A stretch of 64,000 nucleotides of DNA from Geminicoccus roseus DSM 18922 (GCF_000427665.1 NZ_KE386572.1:4030373-4094372); one strand, 5' to 3'; shown: positions 26,818-35,774, counted from the stretch's first letter. Numbers and translations: made by a program. The notes: generated by a model not told the origin, from the sequence alone.

Positions 26818-29127
26818 TCAGGCCGCGGCGGCGGCTGCCTTGCGGATCCGCACCGGCACCGACTTGTAGGACGGCGTTCCGCTGCGCGGGTCGTGGTCGT
26901 CCAGCGCCACCAGGATGTTGGCCTCGGGGTAGTAGGCGGCGGCCGAGCCCGGCGCGATGTCGTGGGCGACCGCGGTCATCCCGGACAGCACCCGTGGCGG
27001 CCGGGCGCCGGCTTCGGCCGGGTCCACCGCCTCCAGGTCGATCCGCTCGCCATGAACCAGCCCGAGCGCCGCCAGGTCCTGCGCGTTCATGAACACCACG
27101 TCCCGCCGCCCGGTGATGCCGCGGTAGCGGTCGTCCAGGCCGTAGATGGTGGTGTTGTACTGGTCGTGGCTGCGGATCGTGGTGAGGAGCAGCGCCTGCG
27201 GGTCGCGGACGGGCGGGGCCTGGGCGTCGCCCGGGGCCGGCAGGAAGCAGGCCTTGCCGGTGGGCGTGTGCCAGACCCGCTCGGCGGCGGCGACCGGCAG
27301 GCGGAAGCCGCCCGGCTCCAGGATGCGCCGGTTGTAGCCGGCGAAGTCCGGGAACACCGCCTCGATCCGGTCGCGGATCCGGTCATAGTCGGCGATCAGC
27401 CACGCCCAGTCGATCCCGCAGCCGGGCAGGGTGGCCGCCGCGATCCCGGCGATGATGGCCGGCTCGGAGCGCAGCTCCGGCGAGGCCGGCTCCAGCCCGC
27501 CGCGCGAGGCATGCACCATGGACATGGAATCCTCGACCGTCACCGCCTGCGCGCCGGTCTCCTGCAGGTCGATCTCGGTGCGGCCGAGGCAGGGCAGGAG
27601 GATGGTCTCGCCGGCGGTCAGCAGGTGCGAGCGGTTGAGCTTGGTGGCGACATGGACCGCCAGGTCCAGCCGGCGCATCCCGGCGAACACAAGCTCCGGA
27701 TCGGCCATCGCCACCGCGAGGTTGCCGCCCAGGCAGACCATCGCCCGCGAGCGTCCCGCGCCGATCGCCTGGACCGCCTCGACGGCATTGTGGCCCCGCG
27801 CACTGGGCGGGGTGAACCCGAACTCGCGGCCCAGCCGCTCCAGAAACTCGGCGGCCGGCGCCTCGGTGATCCCGACGGTGCGGTCGCCCTGGACGTTGGA
27901 ATGGCCGCGCAGCGGGCAGATCCCGGCACCCTTGCGGCCGATATTGCCGCGCAGCAGCAGGAGGTTGGCGATCTGCTGGACGCTGGAGGTGCCGTGGCGG
28001 TGCTGGGTGATGCCCATGCCGTAGCAGACGATCGCCCGGCTGGCCCCGGCATAGATCGCGGCGGCTTCCCGTAGCCGGGCGCGCGGCAGGCCGGAAGCCT
28101 GCTCGACCGCCTCCCAGGCAAGGCCGGCCAGCTGGTCGGCCAGAACGGCGAAGCCGGTGGTGTGCTGGGCAATGAAGGCCCGATCCAGCAGGCCGTCGCC
28201 GCCTTCGGCGCGCTCGCGCGCGTCCGCTTCCAGCAGCGCCTTCATCATGCCCTGCAGCGCCGCCACATCGCCGCCGACCTTCACCTGCAGGTAGGACGAG
28301 GCGATCCGCGTGGCGCCGAGCGTCAGCATCTCCACCGGGCTCTGCGGCGCGGTGAACCGCTCCAGGCCGCGTTCCTTGAGCGGGTTGAGCACGACGATCG
28401 GCACGCCGCGCCGGGCGGCGGCGCGCAGGGTGGCCAGCATGCGGGGGTGGTTGGTGCCGGGATTGTGGCCGATGCAGAAGATCGTGTCGCAATGCTCGAA
28501 ATCGTCCAGGGACACCGTGCCCTTGCCGACGCCGATCGATTCCGGCAGCCCGACGCTGGTGGCCTCGTGGCACATGTTCGAGCAGTCGGGGAAATTGTTG
28601 GTGCCGAACGCGCGCACGAACAGCTGGTAGAGGAAGGCGGCCTCGTTGGAGGTGCGGCCCGAGGTGTAGAACTCGGCCAGGTCGGGGCTCGGCAGGCGCC
28701 GGAGCGCCCGGCCGATCCGCCCGAACGCCTCGTCCCAGCCGACCGGCACGAACCGGTCGCTGCCATGGTCGTAGGCCAGCGGGTGGGTCAGGCGGCCCTG
28801 GTCCTCCAGCTTGTGGTCGGACCAGCCCCAGAGCTCGGCGACCGGGTGGCGGGCGAAGAAGTCCGGGGTGGCCCGCTTGCCGGTCGCCTCCCAGGACACC
28901 GCCTTGGCGCCGTTCTCGCAGAACTCGAACGACGAGGTGTGCCGGGGGTCCGGCCAGGCGCAGCCCGGGCAGTCGAACCCGTTCGGCTGGTTGGCGCGCA
29001 GCAGGGCGCGGAGGTCGGTGGTGACCGCCATCTGGCTGCGCAGCGCCCGGGCCACCGCCTGCAGGGCGCCCCAGCCCCCGGCCGACCCGCCATAGGGGCC
29101 GACGCCGGGCACGGTGTATTTCGTCAT
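26818..29127 (-). CDS. YdeP/FdhF-like molybdopterin oxidoreductase
   Basis: The 769-residue protein belongs to the molybdopterin oxidoreductase superfamily, YdeP/FdhF-like branch. Landmarks are FDCPGCAWPDP near residue 52, YTSGRTSNEAAFLYQLFVRA, the molybdenum-region NNFPDCSNMCHEATS, IFCIGHNPGTNHPRML and LRGHSNVQGDRTVGI. The C-terminal molydop-binding domain contains TIRSHDQYNTTIYGLDDRYR. It has no N-terminal 4Fe-4S ferredoxin-like cysteine set, and no twin-arginine signal, so it is probably cytoplasmic. YdeP of E. coli is linked to acid resistance, but its substrate is unknown. ATG 29127 has a GGAGG site upstream. No iron-sulfur or cytochrome partner gene is adjacent. Confidence 0.88.
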   Translation of the reverse strand: MTKYTVPGVGPYGGSAGGWGALQAVARALRSQMAVTTDLRALLRANQPNGFDCPGCAWPDPRHTSSFEFCENGAKAVSWEATGKRATPDFFARHPVAELWGWSDHKLEDQGRLTHPLAYDHGSDRFVPVGWDEAFGRIGRALRRLPSPDLAEFYTSGRTSNEAAFLYQLFVRAFGTNNFPDCSNMCHEATSVGLPESIGVGKGTVSLDDFEHCDTIFCIGHNPGTNHPRMLATLRAAARRGVPIVVLNPLKERGLERFTAPQSPVEMLTLGATRIASSYLQVKVGGDVAALQGMMKALLEADARERAEGGDGLLDRAFIAQHTTGFAVLADQLAGLAWEAVEQASGLPRARLREAAAIYAGASRAIVCYGMGITQHRHGTSSVQQIANLLLLRGNIGRKGAGICPLRGHSNVQGDRTVGITEAPAAEFLERLGREFGFTPPSARGHNAVEAVQAIGAGRSRAMVCLGGNLAVAMADPELVFAGMRRLDLAVHVATKLNRSHLLTAGETILLPCLGRTEIDLQETGAQAVTVEDSMSMVHASRGGLEPASPELRSEPAIIAGIAAATLPGCGIDWAWLIADYDRIRDRIEAVFPDFAGYNRRILEPGGFRLPVAAAERVWHTPTGKACFLPAPGDAQAPPVRDPQALLLTTIRSHDQYNTTIYGLDDRYRGITGRRDVVFMNAQDLAALGLVHGERIDLEAVDPAEAGARPPRVLSGMTAVAHDIAPGSAAAYYPEANILVALDDHDPRSGTPSYKSVPVRIRKAAAAAA

Positions 29128-29194
29128 CCAGATCCTCCAAAGGCGCAGGGGCCGCGGCCCGGCGATGCCGGGCGGGCCGGATCCCGCTGGCGGC

Positions 29195-29710
29195 TCAGCC
29201 GCGGCGGCCGGCCTCGAACAGGAACCAGACCCGCCCCTCGGCCTCGTCGATCCAGGGCTCCAGCAGGCTGGCGGTGGCGACGTCGCCATGCTCGTCGCAC
29301 AGCGTGTGCATCGCGCGCATCCGCGCCGCCATGTCGGCATTGTCGGAGCGCAGCTCCGCCAGCATGTCGGCGGGCGTGACGAAGTCCGCGTCGTTGTCGG
29401 CGATCCGCTGCAGCCGGCCGACATGGCCGATCGAGCGGATCGTGGCGCCGCCGAGCTTGCGTCCCCGCTCGGCGATGGCGTCGGTCGTGGCCAGGATCTG
29501 GGCGGCCTGGTCGTCCAGCATCAGGTGGTAGTCGCGAAAGTGCGGCCCCGACACGTGCCAGTGGAAGTTCTTGGTCTTCAGGTAGAGGGCGAACATGTCG
29601 GCGAGCAGGCCGGCCAGCGCCGCCGAAAGGTCGGCTTTGGCATTGGCGCCAAGGCCGCCCGGGGTCTGCAGCGGCGCCATCCGGCGGGTCCTGGCATCGT
29701 CCATGGTCAT
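29195..29710 (-). CDS. dps: Dps-family ferritin-like protein
   Basis: The 171-residue protein has the Dps fold: LSAALAGLLADMFALYLKTKNFHWHVSGPHFRDYH, with the ferroxidase His and Asp/Glu residues in NFHWHVSG and FRDYHLMLDDQA. Further helices are IAERGRKLGGATIRSIG and ARMRAMHTLCDEHGDVATA. Dps proteins oxidise iron with peroxide and protect DNA; the N-terminal extension here (MTMDDARTRRMAPLQT) is short and mildly basic, which may allow weak DNA contact. It follows the YdeP-like gene's upstream region on the same strand, 67 bp before it, so both may be read from the dps promoter. An inverted repeat lies 70-160 bp upstream of the start. Confidence 0.85.
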   Translation of the reverse strand: MTMDDARTRRMAPLQTPGGLGANAKADLSAALAGLLADMFALYLKTKNFHWHVSGPHFRDYHLMLDDQAAQILATTDAIAERGRKLGGATIRSIGHVGRLQRIADNDADFVTPADMLAELRSDNADMAARMRAMHTLCDEHGDVATASLLEPWIDEAEGRVWFLFEAGRRG

Positions 29711-29779
29711 GGGGGTAAGCGCCTTCTCTGGTGGGGGGAGCTCCGGCTCTCGCGGAGCGGGAACAGTCTTGCCCCTGTG

Positions 29780-29872
29780 GGCGCCGCGATCTTGGACGTT
29801 TTGCTGCCGCGCGGGCCGCCCTGGCCGCGGCCGGAACATGCAAAAACCACCGCTCCCTCCAAGATCGGCGCC
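29780..29872. promoter_or_regulatory. Imperfect long inverted repeat in the dps/hydrolase divergent promoter
   Basis: The arm GGCGCCGCGATCTTGGA (29780-29796) faces TCCAAGATCGGCGCC (29858-29872), which is its reverse complement except for one extra C, with 61 bp between. The inner part of the first arm continues as the CTTGGACG motif shared with two other divergent promoters (35608 and 42713). The pair could bind a dimeric or looping regulator for dps and the hydrolase. The other bases of 29711-29974 show no gene. Confidence 0.5.
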
Positions 29873-29974
29873 GGCCGCCGGGCGATACTGTCCCGGCCGG
29901 CCGAGCAGGACCTTCGCCGCAACGGCCGAGGCCCTCGTCCGGCATCCCCCCACGTCCATCCCGAGTGACACAGC

Positions 29975-30964
29975 ATGGCCCCAAGCGATCCGGTCATCCA
30001 ACTCCAGGCGTCCCGGCGCCATGTCCTGGTCGGCGCCGCCGGCCTGATCACGGTGACGAGCCTGCCGCTCCTGGGCTGCGCCGACGGCCTGGAAGCGCAC
30101 GCCCCGCCGGCCTCCGGCCAGAGCCCGATCGCGAGCGGTCCAATGGCCCGCTTCGTCACCAGCGACGGCACCGAGATCGCCTACAAGGACTGGGGCTCCG
30201 GTCCGCCGGTGGTGTTCTCCCATGGCTGGCCGCTCTCCGCCGATGCCTGGGACTCCCAGATGCTGTTCATGGCAGGCAACGGCTTCCGGGTGATCGCCCA
30301 TGACCGGCGCGGCCATGGCCGCTCCAGCCAGACCTGGCAGGGCAACGACATGGATCATTATGCCGACGACCTGGCCCAGCTCCTGGACCATCTGGACGTG
30401 CAGGACGCGATCCTGGTCGGCCATTCCACCGGCGGCGGCGAGGTGGTCCGCTATCTTGGCCGGCACGGCTCCGCGCGGGTGGCCAGGACGGTGCTGGTGG
30501 GGGCGGTGCCGCCGATCATGCTCCAGACCGAGGCCAACCCGGGCGGCCTGCCGATCGCGACCTTCGACGCGATCCGCACCGGCGTGGCGGCCGACCGCTC
30601 GGAGTTCTTCCGGACCTTGAGCGGACCGTTCTTCGGCGCGAACCGGCCGGGCGCCGATCCCGCCGCCGGCCTGCGCGAGGCGTTCTGGGCGATGGGCATG
30701 CAGGGCGACATGAAGGCCGAGTACGACTGCATCCGGGCGTTCTCGGAGACCGACTTCACCCAGGACCTGAAGGCGATCAACGTCCCGACCCTGATCGTCC
30801 ATGGCGACGACGACCAGATCGTGCCGATCGCGGACTCTGCTTACCTGAGCGCCGAACTGGTCCGGGACGCCACCCTGAAGGTCTATCCCGGCGCCCCGCA
30901 CGGCCTGACCATGACGCAACCCGATGCGTTCAACGGCGACCTGCTGGCGTTCGCGAAGGCCTGA
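29975..30964 (+). CDS. Tat-exported alpha/beta hydrolase (chloroperoxidase/arylesterase-like)
   Basis: The 329-residue protein begins with a twin-arginine region [20 protein letters not shown] and a lipobox-like LLGCADG, so it may be a Tat-exported lipoprotein. The core is an alpha/beta hydrolase of the non-heme haloperoxidase/arylesterase group: [25 protein letters not shown], the nucleophile elbow VGHSTGGGE, the acid in [12 protein letters not shown] and the base in GAPHGLT. Such enzymes hydrolyse esters or make peracids. It is divergent from dps with the motif-containing intergenic region between. It ends at a strong terminator. Confidence 0.88.
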   Translation: MAPSDPVIQLQASRRHVLVGAAGLITVTSLPLLGCADGLEAHAPPASGQSPIASGPMARFVTSDGTEIAYKDWGSGPPVVFSHGWPLSADAWDSQMLFMAGNGFRVIAHDRRGHGRSSQTWQGNDMDHYADDLAQLLDHLDVQDAILVGHSTGGGEVVRYLGRHGSARVARTVLVGAVPPIMLQTEANPGGLPIATFDAIRTGVAADRSEFFRTLSGPFFGANRPGADPAAGLREAFWAMGMQGDMKAEYDCIRAFSETDFTQDLKAINVPTLIVHGDDDQIVPIADSAYLSAELVRDATLKVYPGAPHGLTMTQPDAFNGDLLAFAKA

Positions 30965-30990
30965 CCTTCCGCCGCGCCACCACCGGCGCG

Positions 30991-31028
30991 AAGGCCCCGG
31001 ACCAGCCGGTCCGGGGCCTTCTTTTTTT
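30991..31028 (+). terminator. Rho-independent terminator after the hydrolase gene
   Basis: AAGGCCCCGGACC and GGTCCGGGGCCTT form a 13-bp stem with an AGCC loop, followed by CTTTTTTT, 27 bp past the stop codon. Confidence 0.92.
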
Positions 31029-31073
31029 GTGCGCGAAGGGATGGAGCCGGCCGGGATGCCCGGAAAACAGGGC

Positions 31074-31115
31074 AAAAAAAGACCCGGCGGTCGGGGGGAG
31101 GAGGACCGCCGGGTC
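31074..31115 (-). terminator. Rho-independent terminator for the AraC-family gene
   Basis: On the minus strand GACCCGGCGGTC and GACCGCCGGGTC form a 12-bp stem with an 11-nt loop, followed by TTTTTTT. It lies about 55 bp past the stop codon of the AraC-family gene and faces the hydrolase terminator. Confidence 0.9.
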
Positions 31116-31168
31116 GAAAGCACCGATCGTAGGGAGGGGACGACCGGTGGGGAAAGGGGTGGTGCCGC

Positions 31169-32131
31169 TCAGGCCGGCAGCTGGATCCGATCGGAGGCCG
31201 GCAGCAGCGGGGCCGCCTGGAACTGGCTGCGGTGGGAGCGGCGCCAGGCGCCGGGGCTGGTCCCGGTGCTGCGGGCGAACACGCGGTTGAAGTGGCTCTG
31301 GTCGGCAAAGCCGCAGGACAGCGCGATCTCGGCGAGCGGCATGGCCGTCTCGCGCAGGAGTTCCCGGGTGCGCTCGACCCGCTGCTCCAGGAGCCAGCGA
31401 TGCGGGGGCATCCCGGTGCACTGCTTGAAGGCGCGGGCGAAATGGCTGAGCGAGAGGCCGCATTCCGCGGCAAGCCTGGCCAGCGGGATGTTGTCGGCGA
31501 GGTTGGCGCGGATCACCTCCTTGACCCGCCGCTCCTGCCAGGGCGCCAGGCCGCCGGTGGCCGCGGGGGTGGGCCGGGCGCCGCCATAGCGCTGGACGAT
31601 GTGGGCGTGCAGGGCCAGGGCGACATGGTCCACGAAGATGCTGCTGGCCTGTTCCGGCCGGCGCAGGGCCGGCAGCAGGGCCAGCCCCAGCCGGCTGGCG
31701 ACCGGGTCGGGCAGGCTCTGGCCGGGCTGGAACTCCAGCATGGCGGCGCGGCGGCTCCCGGCCCGGCCGCAGGCCTCGTCCAGCGAGGCGCGCGGCAGCT
31801 GGAAGTGCAGCATGTCGAACGGGCTGGACAGGTCGGCGCGCCAGGCCTCGCGCAGGTCGTAGATGGCGAGGCTGCCGTTGGCGAAGGTCCCGGTCTGCAC
31901 TGGGCGGCCGTTGCGCCACAGGCGCAGGCCCGGAAGGTCGCGCAGCTGCAAGGAGACCAGATAGGCGTCCTCGCGCGGGTGCGGGGCGGTCATCCCGTGG
32001 CCCGGCCGATCGCAGGCGATCCGGGTGGCGGCGAGCTGGGCGCCGCGCGGCGTCTGGACCAGGAGCGTCTGGGCGGCCTCGATCCGCATATGGGCGGAGT
32101 ATCGCTTCGTGGGCGTGCAGTTGCTCTTCAC
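31169..32131 (-). CDS. AraC-family transcriptional regulator
   Basis: The 320-residue protein has an N-terminal cupin-like ligand domain of the AraC_binding_2 type (residues about 15-200, HGMTAPHPREDAYLVSLQLR) and two HTH motifs at the C-terminus (IPLARLAAECGLSLSHFARA and MPLAEIALSCGFADQSHFNR, then GTSPGAWRR). ATG 32131 is the only good start. The promoter side holds a 19-bp dyad. Genes of the neighbourhood (hydrolase/dps, EmrAB-like efflux, Old Yellow Enzyme, dehydrogenase operon) share a promoter motif, and this is the only AraC-type regulator among them, so it is a candidate controller. That link is inference. Confidence 0.92.
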   Translation of the reverse strand: MKSNCTPTKRYSAHMRIEAAQTLLVQTPRGAQLAATRIACDRPGHGMTAPHPREDAYLVSLQLRDLPGLRLWRNGRPVQTGTFANGSLAIYDLREAWRADLSSPFDMLHFQLPRASLDEACGRAGSRRAAMLEFQPGQSLPDPVASRLGLALLPALRRPEQASSIFVDHVALALHAHIVQRYGGARPTPAATGGLAPWQERRVKEVIRANLADNIPLARLAAECGLSLSHFARAFKQCTGMPPHRWLLEQRVERTRELLRETAMPLAEIALSCGFADQSHFNRVFARSTGTSPGAWRRSHRSQFQAAPLLPASDRIQLPA

Positions 32132-32332
32132 GGAGGTCGTTTCCCGCGTCTTGGGTTCTCGCGGGGAGACCCCGCCGGCATCAGGGGAAACGCTGGCCGA
32201 GGCCGACGGGATGGCGGCGGCGGATCGCTGGATCCTGCGGCCGGCCCGCCCGTTCGGGGCGCGTTTCCTGATCAGAACTTAGGCCGGTCGGGTGGAGTGC
32301 ATCTATTCTGCGCAGGTTTATCCAGCCAGTGC

Positions 32333-32351
32333 ATAGGTCTGTCCGACCTAT
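32333..32351. promoter_or_regulatory. 19-bp dyad upstream of the AraC-family gene
   Basis: ATAGGTC-TGTCC-GACCTAT is a perfect inverted repeat with a 5-nt centre, about 200 bp upstream of the AraC start. The rest of 32132-32414 contains no gene. Closer to the AraC start, GTCTTGGGTTCTCGC (32148-32162) partly resembles the GTCTTGGACGATTCGC motif of other promoters in the region. Confidence 0.4.
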
Positions 32352-32414
32352 ACCAAGGTTTGCCGGGGCAGGCCGGCCTGGCCCCGGCTGCGCCGCCCGA
32401 GGCGGCGGCCGGCT

Positions 32415-32606
32415 TCACCAGAACTCGAACACGATCCCGGCGCCGTGGATCCAGCCGACCGGGGCGGCGCACAGGCCCAGCACCATGAAGCCGATCGCGC
32501 CCTCGGCCATGCAGCGGGCGACATGCTCGGTCCAGAACCAGATGCCGAGCAGGATCAGGGCGAGGTAGTAGAGCGCACCGATTCGTTCGGAGATGGTATC
32601 GCTCAT
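32415..32606 (-). CDS. Small two-helix membrane protein
   Basis: The 63-residue product begins MSDTISERIGALYYLALILL. It has two hydrophobic segments (ALYYLALILLGIWFW and GAIGFMVLGLCAAPVGWI) joined by a short polar turn with HVARCMAEG. ATG 32606 was chosen because a GGGAG site lies 6 bp upstream; a start 27 bp earlier lacks one. I do not recognise the family. It stands alone, with about 260 bp of non-coding DNA upstream (32607-32866) that includes an AT-rich patch near 32812-32846, and no partner is evident. Confidence 0.6.
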   Translation of the reverse strand: MSDTISERIGALYYLALILLGIWFWTEHVARCMAEGAIGFMVLGLCAAPVGWIHGAGIVFEFW

Positions 32607-32866
32607 GACGATCTCCCGGAACGCCGCCCGCAACGTCGGGAGGGCGGCTGCTGGGGGCAGGGCTGGTCGATCAGGGGCGAAGGACGGCCATGGCCGCCCT
32701 GCCGCCTGCTCCGGGCGCCGGTGCCCCAGGGTGGGGAGCGGGTCCAGGCGGCCGGATCACGCCCGCCGCTTCCCGTCCCAACGCGAGGATCGGCCGTCCC
32801 GTCGCGTCCTCCGTTGAATGACCGTTCGTTAACATTTCATTCATGGATGGACAAGATGCCCGGCCG

Positions 32867-33265
32867 TCAGGCCGACGGATCGGGGTCCTGGCGGCGCAGG
32901 GCCTGCTCCAGGCAGTCGATCATGGCCTCGGCGGGAAACGGCTTGGCCAGGAAGCCAATGGCGCCGGCGCGGAGCGCCTGCTCGCGGATCTGCGGCTCGG
33001 GATAGGCGGTGATGATCACCACCGGCACCGTGACGTGCCGGGCCTGGAGGTGGCGCTGCAGCTCCAGCCCGCTCATGCCGGGCATCTGCACGTCCATCAC
33101 CAGGCAGTCCATGTCCTCCGGCCGCGCCGTGGCGAGAAACTCCTCGGCCGAGGCGAACAGCCGGCAGTCGAACCCAAGCGAGCGGATCAGCCCGCCCATG
33201 GCGGCGCGAACCGAAGCGTCGTCGTCGATGATCGCGATCACCGGGTCTGCGGCCAAGCGGGACAT
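32867..33265 (-). CDS. Single-domain response regulator (orphan receiver)
   Basis: The 132-residue protein is a receiver domain only: acidic pocket IAIIDDDAS, phosphoacceptor Asp in CLVMDVQMPGMSG, Thr in VVIITAYPEPQI and Lys in FLAKPFPAEAM. There is no output domain. MSRLAADPVIAIID from ATG 33265 is the simplest start; ATGs further upstream exist, none with a clear ribosome site. It lies 95 bp after the FixJ-type regulator on the same strand, so it probably belongs to that two-component operon. It may serve as a phosphate sink or a competing acceptor, which is inferred. Confidence 0.85.
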   Translation of the reverse strand: MSRLAADPVIAIIDDDASVRAAMGGLIRSLGFDCRLFASAEEFLATARPEDMDCLVMDVQMPGMSGLELQRHLQARHVTVPVVIITAYPEPQIREQALRAGAIGFLAKPFPAEAMIDCLEQALRRQDPDPSA

Positions 33266-33360
33266 CCTGGGGTGGCGCCGGGCGGACATGCCCGGTCGGG
33301 CGGTAGAAGGGACCGCCCACCCATGGACCTCCGGCGACGGGATGAAAATCATACGGAGGT

Positions 33361-34011
33361 TTAGATGCCGGGACGGCCGGGCCGACTGGGCGCCAGGAGG
33401 TCGGCCATCCGCACCAGCTCGGCCAGCGAGCGGGCGTTCATCTTCTTCATCATGTGGCCGCGATGGATCTTCACGGTGATCTCCTGCAGCCCGACCTCCG
33501 CGGCGATCTGCTTGTTCATCAGCCCGGTCACCACCAGCGCCATCACCTCGCGCTCGCGCGGGGTCAGGGTCGCGTAGGCGGCCTGCAGGCTCGCCAGCAT
33601 GGTCTCGTCGGCCAGCCGTGCGCGGTCGCGCTCGATGGCGGCGGCCACCGCTTCCAGCATGTCCTGGTCGCGGAACGGCTTGGCCAGGAAGTCGATGGCA
33701 CCGGCCTTCATCGCCCGCACCGACATCGGGATGTCGCCATGGCCGGTCATGAAGATCACCGGCAGGTGGATGCCGTCGCGGCGCAGCTGGTCCTGGAAGT
33801 CCAGCCCGCTGGTGCCGGGCAGGCGGACGTCGAGCACGATGCAGCCGGGGCCGGTCACCTTGCGGCGCGGCAGGAACTCGGCGGTGGAATCCAGCAGCTC
33901 GACCTGCAGGCCGACCGAGCGGAACAGGCTGTCCAGCGCCAGCCGCATCGCCCGGTCGTCGTCGACCACGAACACGGTTCCGGGCTGGGCGCTCCCGGTC
34001 GGATCGGTCAT
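33361..34011 (-). CDS. FixJ/NarL-type response regulator
   Basis: The 216-residue protein has a receiver domain (VFVVDDDRAMRLALDSLFRS, Asp in IVLDVRLPGTSG, FMTGHGDIPM, LAKPFRDQDML) and a LuxR-type HTH (LTPREREVMALVVTGLMNKQ, AAEVGLQEITVKIHRGHMMK). Its start ATG 34011 overlaps the stop of the sensor kinase as ATGA, so the pair is translationally coupled and clearly cognate. It is a close paralogue of the regulator at 17506-18162. Confidence 0.94.
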   Translation of the reverse strand: MTDPTGSAQPGTVFVVDDDRAMRLALDSLFRSVGLQVELLDSTAEFLPRRKVTGPGCIVLDVRLPGTSGLDFQDQLRRDGIHLPVIFMTGHGDIPMSVRAMKAGAIDFLAKPFRDQDMLEAVAAAIERDRARLADETMLASLQAAYATLTPREREVMALVVTGLMNKQIAAEVGLQEITVKIHRGHMMKKMNARSLAELVRMADLLAPSRPGRPGI

Positions 34012-35480
34012 GGCGCGGCGTCTCCTTGGACCGGCAGGCTGAACTGGATGGTGGCGCCCGGGCCCGGATTGCAGGAGGCGCTGATCCGCCCGCCATGGGC
34101 CTGGACGATCGAGCGGCAGATCGAGAGGCCCATGCCCATCCCGTCCGGCCGGGTGGTGAAGAACGGCAGGAACAGCCGGTCCAGGATCTCCAGGTCGATG
34201 CCGGTGCCGCGGTCCTCCACCATCACCAGCACCTGGCCGTCCTCCTGGCGCCGGGCGCGGACCCAGAGCTCGCGCGGCCGGTCCGCCACGCCCGCCATCG
34301 CCTGGATGCCGTTGATCAGGAGGTTGATGAGCACCTGCTGGAGCTGGACCCGGTCGCCCTGGACCGGCGGCAGGTCGGCCGGCACCTCGCGGGTCAGCAC
34401 CACCTCGTGGCGGAGCAGCTCGTGCTGCACCAGCGCCAGGGCCTGGTCGATCAGGCAGGCCAGGTCGACGGCGGTGCATTCCGGCATGGCCTTGCGGGAA
34501 AGCTCGCGCAGGCCCCAGATGATGTCGCCGGCGCGTTTGCCGTCGGCGATCATCCGCTCGATCGCGGCGCGCACCTCGCCCAGGTCGGGCTCCTCGCGCT
34601 GCAACCAGCGCAGGCCGGCATGGCCGTTGGTCACGATCGCCGCCAGCGGCTGGTTGATCTCGTGCGCGATCGAGGCGGTCAGCTCGCCGAGCGTGGTCAC
34701 CCGGGTGACATGGGCGAGTTCGGCCTCCGCCTGACGCAGGGCTTCCTCGGCCCGGTGGCGCTCGCTGATGTCGGTGTTGGTCTCCAGCACGCCGGTGGAC
34801 CGGCCGCGCTCGTCCCGCTGCAGCGCCCAGCGGCTGGCCACCGCGATCCGGCTCCCGTCCCGGCGCAGCTGCACCAGCTCGCCTTCCCAGCGGCCGGTGC
34901 GCATCAGCTGGGCCTCGATGGTCCCGGCCGGGGCGGGCAGGGTGGTGCGGGTCAGCTCTGCGAACGGCCGGCCGATCGCCTCGGCCCGGGACCAGCCATA
35001 CATCTCCTCGGCACCCCGGTTCCAATAGACCACCACGTCGTCCATGCCGCGGACCAGGACCGCGTCGTGGGTCAGGTCCAGGAGCTCCGCGCGCTCCTGC
35101 AGGGCCATGCCGGCCGACTGGTAGCGCAGCGCCAGGATCGTGGTCATCAGGATCGCGACCAGGCTCACCGCGGCACGGATGGCGGCCGAGCCGAACCCGT
35201 CGGTGCCGTGGGAGAGCAGATAGCCCAGCACGGTCAAAACGGCGCAGCCGGCCGCCACGGCAAGGACACCCCGGCGGCGCAGGAAGCCCGCCGCGATCAG
35301 CACCACCACGCCGTAGAGGACCGCCACCGCGATCCCTAGGCGGGTGAAGGTGTCGATCGAGAAGATCGCCACCACCAGCAGGCCCGCCGTCGTCAGCACG
35401 GCGGCATGGCTGCGCGACATCCGCGCCGCGAGCCCGCTGGTCGGGGCGGACAGCAAGGGATCGCCGGTGGATTCGCTCAT
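34008..35480 (-). CDS. Membrane PAS sensor histidine kinase (FixL/DctB-like)
   Basis: The 490-residue kinase has about four N-terminal hydrophobic segments (for example AVLTTAGLLVVAIFSI, GIAVAVLYGVVVLIAAGF, LAVAAGCAVLTVLGYLL and VSLVAILMTTILALRY, about residues 25-125). A PAS domain follows (VVYWNRGAEEMYGWSRAEAI), then HisKA (GELTASIAHEINQPLAAIVT) and HATPase_c (NLLINGIQAM, VEDRGTGID, GMGMGLSICRSIVQAHGG). It phosphorylates the overlapping FixJ-type regulator. ATG 35480 (MSESTGDP) is the chosen start; ATGs at 35489 and 35492 are alternatives, since no site is strong. A copy of the GTCTTGGACGATTC motif lies 128 bp upstream. Confidence 0.9.
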   Translation of the reverse strand: MSESTGDPLLSAPTSGLAARMSRSHAAVLTTAGLLVVAIFSIDTFTRLGIAVAVLYGVVVLIAAGFLRRRGVLAVAAGCAVLTVLGYLLSHGTDGFGSAAIRAAVSLVAILMTTILALRYQSAGMALQERAELLDLTHDAVLVRGMDDVVVYWNRGAEEMYGWSRAEAIGRPFAELTRTTLPAPAGTIEAQLMRTGRWEGELVQLRRDGSRIAVASRWALQRDERGRSTGVLETNTDISERHRAEEALRQAEAELAHVTRVTTLGELTASIAHEINQPLAAIVTNGHAGLRWLQREEPDLGEVRAAIERMIADGKRAGDIIWGLRELSRKAMPECTAVDLACLIDQALALVQHELLRHEVVLTREVPADLPPVQGDRVQLQQVLINLLINGIQAMAGVADRPRELWVRARRQEDGQVLVMVEDRGTGIDLEILDRLFLPFFTTRPDGMGMGLSICRSIVQAHGGRISASCNPGPGATIQFSLPVQGDAAP

Positions 35481-35607
35481 GCAGCCCATCATTGCGGGAG
35501 GTTGGGGCGGGGCCGCCGGGATTGCTGCCATCCCGTTGCCGGGCGGCCGGCGGCCTCGCCCGGCACCATGGAGTCTCCGAATCCCTCTAAACCGGGCCGC
35601 CGGGCCT

Positions 35608-35621
35608 GTCTTGGACGATTC
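35608..35621. promoter_or_regulatory. GTCTTGGACGATTC motif, copy in kinase/efflux divergent promoter
   Basis: The 14-bp string GTCTTGGACGATTC occurs here, between the sensor kinase (minus) and the EmrA-like gene (plus), and again without change at 42713-42726. No other feature is recognised in the 294-bp intergenic stretch (35481-35774), which is otherwise very GC-rich. Confidence 0.5.
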
Positions 35622-35774
35622 TACAGCGGCCGGGCCCGGGCAGAACGGCCCGGACCGGGCAGGGGCGGACCGGGTCCGGGATGGCCGGATCGGTCAATCG
35701 GCAGGGGGCAGGCGCGACTAGGTTCGGCCGACCTGTCCATGCCGGCCCGTCCCGCCGGGTTTGCGGAACCCCAG

